Below, piece by piece: positions 52,807 to 61,231 of a stretch of DNA of 64,000 nucleotides. The translations under genes and the position numbers were made by a program. The notes under the pieces are model-generated. The model had not been told where the DNA came from and made no database searches. It was given only the letters and a program-made list of their open reading frames with translations. Every line of letters starts with the position of its first letter. Position 1 is the first letter of the stretch. The DNA is taken from the NCBI GenBank assembly GCA_945900755.1, contig CAMDKS010000017.1:1-64000 (forward strand), read 5' to 3'. The stretch comes from Bdellovibrio sp. ZAP7 (lineage in GTDB: Bacteria; Bdellovibrionota_B; Oligoflexia; Oligoflexales; RGVZ01).

Positions 52807-52842
52807 GTGCTTTTAGAGCACGCCTTTTACGGCGCATTTTTT
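52807..52842 (+). terminator. tandem small hairpins ending in a T tract ahead of darP
   Basis: GTGCT/AGCAC (52807-52821) and then CGCC/GGCG (52821-52834), followed by T6 (52837-52842). No plus-strand gene lies just upstream (batE ended at 51098), so it terminates either a short untranslated transcript or nothing. Confidence 0.35.
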
Positions 52843-52869
52843 GTCAACCTAGGGCGTTTTTCATTAAAT
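52841..52869 (+). promoter_or_regulatory. possible darP promoter
   Basis: TTGTCA (52841-52846), a 17-nt spacer, TTAAAT (52864-52869). The -35 matches 5 of 6 and the -10 4 of 6. It would give a leader of about 130 nt carrying the 14-bp repeats. Confidence 0.35.
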
Positions 52870-52932
52870 ACCTTATATGATTGAATAATAGCGATGGAAT
52901 GTTTTTAAAAATGAGTGTAATGAAGGCGTGCA

Positions 52933-52973
52933 ATGAAGACTGTGCCATGAAGACTGTGCCATGAAGACTGTGC
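52933..52973 (+). repeat. 14-bp tandem repeats with micro-ORFs in the darP leader
   Basis: ATGAAGACTGTGCC at 52933-52946 and 52947-52960, and 13 of 14 bases at 52961-52973, with a worn copy at 52920-52932. The first two units each encode the five-codon frame MKTVP-stop, and each stop overlaps the next ATG (ATGA). Confidence 0.85.
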
Positions 52974-53004
52974 AGAGATGTCACCAAAGATTAAGGACGG
53001 CCAA

Positions 53005-53592
53005 ATGCCTGTCATAAGTTCCGATCCATCCATAAAAAATTCCGGTCTGCCCCTTGGGGCTGTGCCTAGTGTTTTGGCGTCTCCGTCATCCCATTCAGAT
53101 GAGAGTGCGGCTGCGGATCTGCCTTCCAAATCTGAGCTTAAGCGCAGGCAAAATCGGCTTCAAGACCTTGGACGGCTTCTCGTTGAACTGACTCCTGGCA
53201 AGATGGCGCGCATTGAGCTTCCAGAAAAACTTCGTGCCCATGTGGTCGAGGCTCAGCGATTGACGGCTATGGGCGCACTTCGCCGCCAGATTCAGTACAT
53301 TGGTCGGATTATGGAGGAGTTCGATACTCCTGCCATCGCTCGTGCTCTCAGAGATATCGATCAAATTCCATACATTAAGCCAGTCGTTGTAAAAACAGCC
53401 CGGGTGCTTGCCGCCGAAGAATTGATTGAGGGTGGGGACGAGGCATTGTTTACTAAATATTCAGGCCGTGTCGATAATGCAGACATGCAGCGATTGCGTC
53501 AGGCGGTTCGACTCGCAAAGAAAAACATTGCGTCAGGAAAAGGTGCTGCTCACGAGGCAGTTGTGTTAGCTTCTAAGCTTAAGAATTGCTAA
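53005..53592 (+). CDS. darP: DarP/YjgA (DUF615) ribosome-associated protein
   Basis: 195 aa from ATG 53005, with AAGGA 7 nt upstream. ATG 52978 in the same frame lacks one. A Ser/Pro-rich N-terminal tail is followed by the all-helical DUF615 fold: KSELKRRQNRLQDLGRLLVEL, then MGALRRQIQYIGRIMEE in outline, the typical signatures. In E. coli it associates with late 50S assembly intermediates. Basic and cytoplasmic. It precedes nadE by 21 bp. The leader has tandem micro-ORFs. Confidence 0.88.
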   Translation: MPVISSDPSIKNSGLPLGAVPSVLASPSSHSDESAAADLPSKSELKRRQNRLQDLGRLLVELTPGKMARIELPEKLRAHVVEAQRLTAMGALRRQIQYIGRIMEEFDTPAIARALRDIDQIPYIKPVVVKTARVLAAEELIEGGDEALFTKYSGRVDNADMQRLRQAVRLAKKNIASGKGAAHEAVVLASKLKNC

Positions 53593-53613
53593 TCCACTTT
53601 AAAGGTTCGAAGC

Positions 53614-55596
53614 ATGAAGCTTGTGAAAGTTGCTGCCACAGTCATCAATCAAACTCCTTTTGATTGGTTGGGCAATGAGGCCCGAATTAAATCGGCTTTG
53701 CGGGATGCCCGCACCAAAAATATTTCAGTGTTGTGCCTTCCAGAACTCTGCATCAGTGGCTACGGCTGCGAAGATGCGTTCTATATGCCGCATTTATCTG
53801 AACGCTCCTGGAAAATGTTGGAGGACCTGCTGCCCGAAACCAAGGGCATGGTGGTGAGCCTTGGTCTACCATTTTTGCATCGCGGTGCTTTATTTAATGT
53901 GATTGCAGTCGTCGTGGATGGGCAAGTGGCGGCGGTGGTGCCAAAAAAACTGCTTGCCGGTGATGGTGTTCACTATGAACCAAGGTGGTTCAAGTCCTGG
54001 CCAAGTGGGATGGTCGAAGAGATTACGGTCAATGGTCACGAGATTTTAATTGGTGACCTGTTCGTCAATTGCGGCGGAATTAAAATTGGTTTTGAAATCT
54101 GTGAGGAGGCCTGGGTCGCCAATCGTCCCGGAGCTGTGTTGGCACGTCTTGGCGTTGATATTGTGTTGAACCCGAGTGCCAGTCACTTTGCGTTTGGAAA
54201 ACGTCAGATTAGGGAGCGCTTTGTTTCCGAAGGCTCGCGAGCGTTTAACGTCGTGTACCTGTACTCAAATTTATTGGGCAACGAAAGTGGCCGAATTATT
54301 TTTGATGGCGGCGCCATGATTGCAAGTGAAGGCCATATCGTGGGCTGTGGTCAGCGGTTCGGCTATCGTGATTTTGTAACGACTGAGGCCGTGGTAGACG
54401 TGGCATTGAATCGTATGGCACGGGCTCGCACGGGATCGTTCCAGCCATTGATAGGTAATGAAATCGGTCAATCCATTAATGTTTCTTTTGATTGGCCAGA
54501 AATAGAAGGGTGTGCATCAGGGGAGGCCACATGGGTGGAATCCTGGGAGTCTAGTAAGGATTTCAAAGCCGAGGAATTTTCTAGGTCAGTGGCTCTGGGA
54601 CTTTTTGATTTTTTGCGCAAGAGTCGACTTCATGGCTTTACCGTATCCTTATCGGGCGGTCTTGATTCTGCGGCGGTCACCACCTTGGCAGCCTTTTCCC
54701 TTCGACTTGCCGCTCTAGATATCGGTGTCAGTGGTGTAAAAGAACGCCTCGGCCATATCACAGGCATTCACCAATTTCACAGCTTAGATGAGATTGTGCA
54801 TTCGCTGATCGGGTGTGCTTATCAGGCGACTGCGAATAGTGGCGAAGCGACTGAGGCGGCGGCAAAAGGTATTGCCGAGGCCCTTGGTGTTTCGTTTTGG
54901 CGGTGGAGCGTCAACGACGTGTTGGAAAGCTATAAGTCTATTGTTGGGCAGGCAACGGGTACCAAGTGGGAGTGGAACGAGCACGATATAATTCTACAAA
55001 ATATTCAAGCCCGCAGCCGTGCGCCGTCCATTTGGATGCTCGCAAACCTTAAAAATCATCTCTTGCTGGCCACCTCCAATCGCAGTGAAGTGGCCGTCGG
55101 CTACGCCACCATGGACGGAGATACCTGCGGTGGACTTTCTCCGCTTGCAGGTATCGACAAAGCTTACCTCCGCCAATGGATGGAGTGGTTAGAAATAAAA
55201 GGTCCGAGTGGTCTTGGACCTTTGCCGGCGGTTCATGCCATCAATAAAATGGTTCCGACCGCAGAGTTGAGGCCCCGGTCTCAGCATCAAACGGATGAGG
55301 CCGATCTCATGCCTTATGATGTTCTTGATGTGATAGAGCGCGCAGCCATCCGCGACAAAATGTCGCCAAAGGATGTTCTGATCACACTGACAGCTAAATT
55401 TCCGCAACATGCAGCCCAAGATCGAAAAATTTGGGTCACTCGGTTTTTTACTCTCTGGTGTCGAAATCAGTGGAAGCGGGAGCGTTATGCTCCCGGATTT
55501 CATTTAGACGATGAGAGCCTTGACCCAAAAACGTGGTGTAGGTTTCCGATTCTATCTGGAAATTTTATTGATGAATTGAGTCACCTAGATGCCTAA
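53614..55596 (+). CDS. nadE: glutamine-dependent NAD synthetase
   Basis: 660 aa. The N-terminal nitrilase-like glutaminase domain (about 1-270) has Glu in LPELCISGYG, Lys in PKKLLAGDG and the nucleophile Cys in FEICEEAW. The C-terminal synthetase (about 310-655) has the PP-loop SGGLDSAAV, which activates nicotinic acid adenine dinucleotide. The length fits the two-domain glutamine-using form, not the ammonia-only form. It overlaps pyrE by 8 nt. Confidence 0.96.
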   Translation: MKLVKVAATVINQTPFDWLGNEARIKSALRDARTKNISVLCLPELCISGYGCEDAFYMPHLSERSWKMLEDLLPETKGMVVSLGLPFLHRGALFNVIAVVVDGQVAAVVPKKLLAGDGVHYEPRWFKSWPSGMVEEITVNGHEILIGDLFVNCGGIKIGFEICEEAWVANRPGAVLARLGVDIVLNPSASHFAFGKRQIRERFVSEGSRAFNVVYLYSNLLGNESGRIIFDGGAMIASEGHIVGCGQRFGYRDFVTTEAVVDVALNRMARARTGSFQPLIGNEIGQSINVSFDWPEIEGCASGEATWVESWESSKDFKAEEFSRSVALGLFDFLRKSRLHGFTVSLSGGLDSAAVTTLAAFSLRLAALDIGVSGVKERLGHITGIHQFHSLDEIVHSLIGCAYQATANSGEATEAAAKGIAEALGVSFWRWSVNDVLESYKSIVGQATGTKWEWNEHDIILQNIQARSRAPSIWMLANLKNHLLLATSNRSEVAVGYATMDGDTCGGLSPLAGIDKAYLRQWMEWLEIKGPSGLGPLPAVHAINKMVPTAELRPRSQHQTDEADLMPYDVLDVIERAAIRDKMSPKDVLITLTAKFPQHAAQDRKIWVTRFFTLWCRNQWKRERYAPGFHLDDESLDPKTWCRFPILSGNFIDELSHLDA

Positions 55597-56302
55597 TTTT
55601 CAATTGTCAGGTCTTCAATCACGATTTCTTGATTTATTATTGTCAAGTGGGGCTCTTAAATTCGGTAACTTCAAAACGAAATCTGGACGGACATCACCGT
55701 ATTTTTTTAATACGGGTGCCTTTGATCATGGGGAAATATTGCATGACGTGGCTGCCTGCTATGCGGAGTTAATTATTTCTAAATATCCAATGGCCAATCA
55801 TCTGTATGGACCAGCCTACAAGGGTATCACCTTAGCGGCCGCGACCGCGGTAGAATTAAATCAGCGCACTAAATCTGAGGTGTCCTTCACATTTAATCGC
55901 AAAGAGGCTAAGGATCACGGGGAAGGTGGGATGTTCGTGGGACGTCCCTTGGATTCCTCTCGGTCCATCCTGATCATTGAAGATGTGATGACGGGCGGCA
56001 CCAGTATTCGCGAAACGATGAATCTTCTTTTGCCGCGGAAGATTCCAGTATTAGGTGTTGTGATTGGAGTGGATCGTCAGGAGCGGGGGACAGGAGATCA
56101 GCTGGCGTCCTTGGAAGTTGCGTCACAGTATGGGTTTCCTGTGTCCGCGATTTTGACCATTGATGACATTGTCAACGCTTTATGGAGCGGTGGAGACTCT
56201 GACGGCCAAGGCATAAATCGCCTTGGTAGGATTTGGATTGATGCTGACACTAAATCAAGGATCAACGAGTATCGAAACGAGTGGGGCCTCGTTAAAGCTT
56301 GA
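55589..56302 (+). CDS. pyrE: orotate phosphoribosyltransferase
   Basis: 237 aa. Converts orotate and PRPP to OMP in pyrimidine synthesis. The substrate loop GPAYKGI, FNRKEAKDHGEGG (with the Lys and flexible loop) and the PRPP motif ILIIEDVMTGGTS are intact. It belongs to the E. coli-type OPRTase group. The start overlaps the nadE end; the end overlaps the convergent small gene by 11 nt. Confidence 0.95.
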   Translation: MPNFQLSGLQSRFLDLLLSSGALKFGNFKTKSGRTSPYFFNTGAFDHGEILHDVAACYAELIISKYPMANHLYGPAYKGITLAAATAVELNQRTKSEVSFTFNRKEAKDHGEGGMFVGRPLDSSRSILIIEDVMTGGTSIRETMNLLLPRKIPVLGVVIGVDRQERGTGDQLASLEVASQYGFPVSAILTIDDIVNALWSGGDSDGQGINRLGRIWIDADTKSRINEYRNEWGLVKA

Positions 56303-56567
56303 GAATTTGAGCGATTTCGTCGTCCAGCGAGTTTGCAAGAGCGTTCAATTGCATGAGTAATGGGTTGCGAAGTAATTTCTTCCGCGCTGCGATAGCGGCG
56401 TCGGAGGCGGCCTTTTCGTCGCTGATGCAGACTCTAAGTTTAGAGGTATTGGGTGTTGATTGCACGAGATCCGTTTTCACGCTTGCGGCGACCTCTGCGA
56501 CAGCACCGCGAATCATGCGAATTCCGTGTGAAGCAGCAGATTTTTTATTTGGGTTTTGGCTGTTCAT
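56292..56567 (-). CDS. small cationic hypothetical protein
   Basis: About 91 aa from ATG 56567 (GTG 56579 is a longer option). Mostly helical and Ala-rich, with RKKLLRNPLLMQLNALANSLDDEIAQILKL near the end. No signal peptide or membrane segment. Ribosome site weak. No family recognised. It converges on pyrE with an 11-nt overlap of coding ends. Confidence 0.5.
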   Translation of the reverse strand: MNSQNPNKKSAASHGIRMIRGAVAEVAASVKTDLVQSTPNTSKLRVCISDEKAASDAAIAARKKLLRNPLLMQLNALANSLDDEIAQILKL

Positions 56568-56981
56568 TTGCGCCACCACCTTTCCATCATTAGAACATTA
56601 ACGAAACTTTCAGTCTGATATTCGGACAACCCTGAATTAACTTAACAGGGAAATGTTTGCCTAGGCGACCCAAATGGACCTTGCGTTCATGCAGGTCGGG
56701 TTCTGGCGGTGGGTATGTCAAGGTCCTTGCGCGAAAGCGCCAGAGGCATGCCATCTTGCACGTGGCTGATTTGTCGCATATTTTTTCTTGGTTTTGCGGA
56801 TTTGCCATAGGTTTCATTTTTTAATTAAGAGCTCGTTATTTAAGTATTCGTGCCGATGCCCGACAAACGTCGTATGGGTATGATTCCGTTGGGAGTATTA
56901 ACATCGAAAGCGATGATCGTAGCGAGTCGTCGTAGGCGTAGCACAAAAAATAGCATCAACAGGATAAGGAGCAAACAAGGT
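56568..56981. other. gap without a convincing gene
   Basis: This 414-base stretch before the fossil gene shows an 8-bp inverted repeat GGACCTTG (56676-56683) / CAAGGTCC (56719-56726). It also holds several frames of 60-90 codons with poor composition and no ribosome site. I see no promoter that I would defend. It may hold debris of the deleted gene upstream. Confidence 0.5.
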
Positions 56982-57307
56982 ATGAACAACAAAAAATTAA
57001 TTGGGATTTCAATCGGTATCGTAGTCCTCATCGGATTAGCAGCTCTTGTCATAAAGCGTAACACGCCTAAGGTCTTGCGTGTCGGCATGGACTGACGGCC
57101 ACACAAAAAATTGTGGAGCTATACAAGACGTCCAATCGTATCTTGCCGCTTATGGCTGCGATGACGGCCAATGTTTTTGTGGAGGATCGGGAGCGTGCTG
57201 TAAAGTGTGGGCTAGAGGAGTTTGTGGCGAAGCCCATTCGCAGGGGTGACGTGGAGCGAGTTTTGTTGGAGGCTGTTAAATATAAAATAGAGCGTAAGGC
57301 TGGCTAA
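56982..57307 (+). pseudogene. fossil fusion: start of a solute-binding-protein sensor joined out of frame to a receiver end
   Basis: The first frame starts at ATG 56982 (AAGGAG upstream). It encodes a signal/anchor (MNNKKLIGISIGIVVLIGLA) and then PKVLRVGMD, the beginning of a family-3 solute-binding domain (LRVGMD..). It stops at TGA 57093-57095. From 57089 another frame reads GLTATQKIVELYK and on to FVAKPIRRGD, the C-terminal half of a REC domain, ending at TAA 57305-57307. The two meet at ATGGAC (57087-57092), shared by LRVGMD and by the DG-L-T of a receiver. This fits a deletion by microhomology inside one hybrid kinase gene with an SBP sensor, or between two genes. Confidence 0.75.
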
Positions 57308-57329
57308 CTGAAATTTAACGGGAGTTTAA

Positions 57330-58397
57330 ATGATGCATAGAGCACAAAAAACAAAGGAAGATTCACCGGCATCCAGCGGGGCAAGGGAAATTTTGCGCCA
57401 ATATCTCGCAGGGTCAGCAGGTCATGTGTCCATGTTACTTGTCCTAATGACCGTGACTCTTTTGGCAGCTGGAATTTTTTGGAATGAAAGACAAGAGTAC
57501 GCTCGCCTGAATTTTGAGCGCGAAGCGGATGAATTGATATCGAAGCTGGTAGAGCGTCTTAGAAATTACGAGGATGGCTTGTGGGCAGGCGTGTCATTGA
57601 TCGAGTCTCGAAACAACCAAATTGGTCTGGATGAGTGGACAAAATTTGCCACAGTTCTTGACCTTCAAAAAAAGTACCCGGGTATCAACGGAATGGGCGT
57701 CATTTTCAATGTCAGGAAGCGAGAAATTGAAAAATTTATTGCGGCACAACGTGTATTTCGCCCTGAATTTGGTATCCATCCTGAACATGAAAATAACGTT
57801 TATTTGCCAATCACTTATGTGGTGCCTGTGATGGGTAATGAGAAAGCGGTCGGTCTTGATGTCGCCTTTGAAGCTCATCGCTTGGAGGCAGCGATTCTAG
57901 CGAGAGATACAGGGTTGGCGCAGGTGACTGCTCCGATTGCGTTGGTGCAAGATAAAGGCAAAACACCTGGTTTTCTTTATTATGCGCCGTACTATGACGC
58001 AGACACAGCGGACCAGAAGGTGTGGACGAATGAAGACCGACAGGCGCATTTTATTGGTATGACCTACATGCCGATTGTGATGAACAAATTTGTGGAGGGT
58101 TTTCGTGGCAGCAAAAAAACACCTCGCATAAGTTTTAAAGTGAGCGATGGCAAAGACCTATTATTTGACGAACAAAACGTAAACGAATTCAATTTTGATT
58201 CAAGTCCGCTATTTACCAAAAAGGTCGACATCAAAGTCACCGGTCGGACGTGGAGTTTTGACCTGCAGTCGAACAAATTATTCCGGGCAGAATATCATTC
58301 ACTTGCGCCCATTTTCATTTTGATTTTCGGGCTGGGGGCGACGGGCGCCATCGGGTTTATTTTGCAAAGGAATAAAAAAGGCTCCCGTTCACGCTAA
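57330..58397 (+). CDS. CHASE-domain membrane sensor lacking an output domain
   Basis: 355 aa from ATG 57330, with GGGAG upstream. Transmembrane segments lie at about 32-49 (VSMLLVLMTVTLLAAGIFW) and 325-347 (PIFILIFGLGATGAIGFIL). The periplasmic CHASE domain lies between, with YPGINGMGVIFNV, RPEFGIHPEH, PVMGNEKAVGLDV and ARDTG. CHASE normally feeds a kinase, GGDEF or other cytoplasmic domain, but this protein stops 8 residues after the second segment (NKKGSRSR). Either it signals through a partner or it lost its kinase in the same event that made the adjacent fossil. A convergent response regulator overlaps its stop codon. Confidence 0.85.
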   Translation: MMHRAQKTKEDSPASSGAREILRQYLAGSAGHVSMLLVLMTVTLLAAGIFWNERQEYARLNFEREADELISKLVERLRNYEDGLWAGVSLIESRNNQIGLDEWTKFATVLDLQKKYPGINGMGVIFNVRKREIEKFIAAQRVFRPEFGIHPEHENNVYLPITYVVPVMGNEKAVGLDVAFEAHRLEAAILARDTGLAQVTAPIALVQDKGKTPGFLYYAPYYDADTADQKVWTNEDRQAHFIGMTYMPIVMNKFVEGFRGSKKTPRISFKVSDGKDLLFDEQNVNEFNFDSSPLFTKKVDIKVTGRTWSFDLQSNKLFRAEYHSLAPIFILIFGLGATGAIGFILQRNKKGSRSR

Positions 58398-58897
58398 ATG
58401 GCACTGATCGCTAGCAGGGGGCTTACTTGCTGCTGACTACGGCGAATTTTCTCAATTTTTTCAGCGAGGCCTTCGTCGCTATTTGCAATTTCCGTGAGGA
58501 GCTCGTCAACGGTATTTAGTCGGTGCCCAATATCAAGCACACGATTGATAATTTTAGCGAGGTGCTCCGAGCTGAAGGGTTTGCTCACATAATCGCAGGC
58601 GCCTGAACGAAAGGCCTTCAATATGGCTGCGTCGTCGGCCATTCCTGAGACCATAACAAATGGGGTCGACTTGCCGAGAGAGCGAGTTCGTAGAATGAGT
58701 TCTGAGCCGTTCATATTTGGCATCATGAGATCAGTTAGTACGGCGTCGATTCTCCTGGTACGAAGAATCGAGAGCGCCTCGAGGCCGTCGCGCGCAATTT
58801 CAACCGTGTAGCCTTCCTTTGCGCCAATATCGGCCAGAATGTCTCGGATGTCATCGTCATCATCAACGACGAGCAGGGTTCGGCGATGTTCTCTCAT
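58394..58897 (-). CDS. response regulator with short helical tail
   Basis: 167 aa. Receiver 1-125: VDDDDD, phospho-acceptor Asp56 (VLTDLMMPNMNG), switch Ser in VMVSGMA and Lys in YVSKPF. The C-terminal about 40 residues form a predicted helical tail without a DNA-binding or enzyme domain. ATG overlaps the stop of the Rsm22-like gene (ATGA), so they are cotranscribed, while its end meets the CHASE gene. Kinase partner not in the window unless the CHASE protein recruits one. Confidence 0.85.
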   Translation of the reverse strand: MREHRRTLLVVDDDDDIRDILADIGAKEGYTVEIARDGLEALSILRTRRIDAVLTDLMMPNMNGSELILRTRSLGKSTPFVMVSGMADDAAILKAFRSGACDYVSKPFSSEHLAKIINRVLDIGHRLNTVDELLTEIANSDEGLAEKIEKIRRSQQQVSPLLAISAI

Positions 58898-60120
58898 TTT
58901 TTTGGGCCCTTTGGTTTGATTTTGATCCCATGTTTTGCTTTGGAATCGATTCTATCTGTGCTTTGACTGCTGTTGACCTTCTCGTTTAGTATAAGGCCTC
59001 TCGATACCACTTGCAAAGGAGCCAGAGGCGTGTGCTTGGAAATTCCGTCCTCATCACACACAAGGTAATCAAAAAATCCTTTGTAACGTTCTTTCCCTTC
59101 ATCGCGTACGGGGCGGCCGACGACGATCCGCGCAGGATCCGAGGTCAAGCCCATGGCTGGTGAACTAAATGCAAATAATGAGCCTGCGTGGCGAGACCTA
59201 GTCATCTCCAGTTGTTCGTCGATCCATTTGGCCAGTGGTGGCTGATCCCATTCACCTTCACTGTAGCACCAGTCCTTGGGACGATCCAACATGGGGCAAT
59301 GGTTACTGTGTGGACATGGGTAAAGGGCGACGTAGCCTGCCGCACAAAGAACATCGCGGAGTTCCATGGTCGATCTGGCCATTTGTTCTAGGGCAGGCTC
59401 AGCGATAAACACTAAACATTGTTCTTTGCGTTTAATGTGGTTATTGAGTAGCGTAATCAGCTTTCGACGAGCGGTATTATTTCGGGCTAATTCATTCCAA
59501 ACGTAACCAAATAAATAAATATGAACCGTATCTTCACCTTCGCGAGTTGCAAATTGCTTGGGATCAAGGTCTTCGATGACGCGGCGTGTGGTTTTGACTT
59601 TGAGGTCCATTTCTTTTGCCAGCATGGCGGCGGCCTCTAACAATGGATTGCTGCCGTCAATCATAAAATACTCGGCATCGTGAAGGCCTAAAGCTAAGGT
59701 CATGGCCCCTGTTCCGCAGCCAATATCGTAGACGCGAACTTTTTTGCCTTTGAGTCGTTTTTTCCAACCGTGACGTGCATCAGATCGTTCATAGAGCACC
59801 GTGGCACGGGCCATATTGGTTAAGTGAAAGCCTAGAAGATAGGCGACCACCGTTTCCTTGGTGGTCACTAATTTTCTTGTGAGGTCGTCACGATGCTGGG
59901 TGTAAATTTCCCATATTTCGAGAATGGTGGGTTTGACCCCTTTAAAAATTGTCTTGAAAATAGCATCGGCACGGCGGCCAGTGCGGACGTAACCTTTTGG
60001 GGTGCGTCCTAGTTTTAGTACAGTCGCCACAAAGGCGTAAAATGGATCTGATTTCATGCCGTAATTCCAGAAAAATAGAACGTATACGTGCCCGTCCCAG
60101 AATGGTACAACGGTACTCAT
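58894..60120 (-). CDS. Rsm22-family methyltransferase-like ribosomal small-subunit protein
   Basis: 408 aa from ATG 60120 (AGG 7 nt upstream). The longer frame begins inside the lipA repeats and is unlikely. The Rossmann methyltransferase core has RVYDIGCGTGAMTLAL (SAM motif I). The C-terminal signature PCPHSNHCPMLDRPKDWCYSEG gives a Cys set that resembles the iron-sulfur site of Rsm22/METTL17. These proteins help small-subunit assembly, and true methyl transfer is uncertain. A charged tail ends in Lys/Pro. It is divergent from lipA, with starts 39 bp apart, so both promoters share this short space or lie within the neighbouring coding ends. Confidence 0.85.
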   Translation of the reverse strand: MSTVVPFWDGHVYVLFFWNYGMKSDPFYAFVATVLKLGRTPKGYVRTGRRADAIFKTIFKGVKPTILEIWEIYTQHRDDLTRKLVTTKETVVAYLLGFHLTNMARATVLYERSDARHGWKKRLKGKKVRVYDIGCGTGAMTLALGLHDAEYFMIDGSNPLLEAAAMLAKEMDLKVKTTRRVIEDLDPKQFATREGEDTVHIYLFGYVWNELARNNTARRKLITLLNNHIKRKEQCLVFIAEPALEQMARSTMELRDVLCAAGYVALYPCPHSNHCPMLDRPKDWCYSEGEWDQPPLAKWIDEQLEMTRSRHAGSLFAFSSPAMGLTSDPARIVVGRPVRDEGKERYKGFFDYLVCDEDGISKHTPLAPLQVVSRGLILNEKVNSSQSTDRIDSKAKHGIKIKPKGPKK

Positions 60121-60159
60121 ATTGTAACCTGAATTGCACATAAATGCGAAAGATATAGC

Positions 60160-61197
60160 ATGACGTCTCCTGACAACAATATTGACAATCCCTCCGACCA
60201 TAGCTCCGACCATAGCTCCGACCATAGCTCCGACCATAGTTTGGCTGGTAGTAGCCCTAATCCTATCTCCGAAAATAAAGAAGTGGAGCCTCTAAGTCGG
60301 ACCTTGCACATTGGGAAGCCTTCGTGGTTAAAGACGCCCATTCCAACGGGAGAAACCTATTTCAACATTAAGCGCGACCTCCGTGAACGCAAGTTACACA
60401 CGGTTTGTGAGTCCGCGAAGTGCCCAAATATAGGGCAGTGTTGGAATACCAATACGGCAACATTTATGGTGTTGGGGGACGTGTGTACGCGGGGCTGCCG
60501 TTTTTGTAACGTCAAAACCGGCGACCCAAATGGTTGGCTCGATCATGATGAACCACGTCAGGTGGCTGAGAGTGCTGCTTTGATGAAGCTAAAGTATGTG
60601 GTCATTACCATGGTCGATCGTGATGATCTGCCTGATGGTGGTGCGGCCCATGTTGGGTTGGTAGTTCGAGCGGTGAAAGAATTAAATCCGGGAATCATTA
60701 TTGAGTTACTGGCCGGTGACTTCAAAGGAAGTGACGAGGCTCTCAAAATAATATTGGCAGAACGGCCCGATGTCTATGCCCACAATATTGAAACGATTGA
60801 ACGCCTGTCGCCTCGAGTGCGCGATGCTCGAGCCAACTACCGGCAGTCTTTAAAGTCGTTAAAGCGTGTTCGAGAGCTTGCGGAGTATCGAGTTTTTACC
60901 AAGAGTGCCATTATGTTGGGCCTCGGAGAAGAGGAAGGCGAGGTTCAAAAAAGCCTTGAAGACCTAAGAGAGGTTGGGGTTGAGTTCATCAATATGGGAC
61001 AATACATGCGCCCAACCAACAAACATCTTTCTATAAAGCGCTTTGCCCACCCAGACGAATTTGATCGCTTAGGGAAATTTGCCGAATCCATTGGTTTTGT
61101 GGCGGTGGCCAGTGCACCTTTAGTGAGATCGTCTTTTAAGGCAAACGAGTATTATGCTAAGGCTCAAATAAAATTAGCGGCACAAAATACCTTGTGA
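60160..61197 (+). CDS. lipA: lipoyl synthase
   Basis: 345 aa radical-SAM enzyme that inserts two sulfurs into octanoyl groups on E2 and GcvH subunits. Auxiliary cluster motif CESAKCPNIGQC, radical-SAM motif CTRGCRFC, and the Ser ligand region near the C-terminus (VRSSFKA) are all intact. An extra N-terminal tail of about 30 residues holds four DHSS-type units coded by 12-bp repeats, not needed for activity. Ribosome site weak. lipB is not in the window. The acyltransferase gene follows 34 bp later. Confidence 0.97.
   Translation: MTSPDNNIDNPSDHSSDHSSDHSSDHSLAGSSPNPISENKEVEPLSRTLHIGKPSWLKTPIPTGETYFNIKRDLRERKLHTVCESAKCPNIGQCWNTNTATFMVLGDVCTRGCRFCNVKTGDPNGWLDHDEPRQVAESAALMKLKYVVITMVDRDDLPDGGAAHVGLVVRAVKELNPGIIIELLAGDFKGSDEALKIILAERPDVYAHNIETIERLSPRVRDARANYRQSLKSLKRVRELAEYRVFTKSAIMLGLGEEEGEVQKSLEDLREVGVEFINMGQYMRPTNKHLSIKRFAHPDEFDRLGKFAESIGFVAVASAPLVRSSFKANEYYAKAQIKLAAQNTL
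60193..60240 (+). repeat. four 12-bp tandem repeats in the 5' end of lipA
   Basis: Four nearly identical units of TCCGACCATAGC at 60193, 60205, 60217 and 60229, coding SDHS four times. Only the last base of the fourth unit differs, so the array is young. Confidence 0.95.
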
Positions 61198-61231
61198 ATT
61201 CATTCACCAGAGTCTGAGAGAAGGGGCGTCA

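Noticed and set aside
60120-60237. N-terminal extension of the Rsm22-like protein with MVGA repeats
   Set aside because: It is the complement of the lipA 12-bp repeats; ATG 60120 has a better ribosome site and removes the overlap with lipA.
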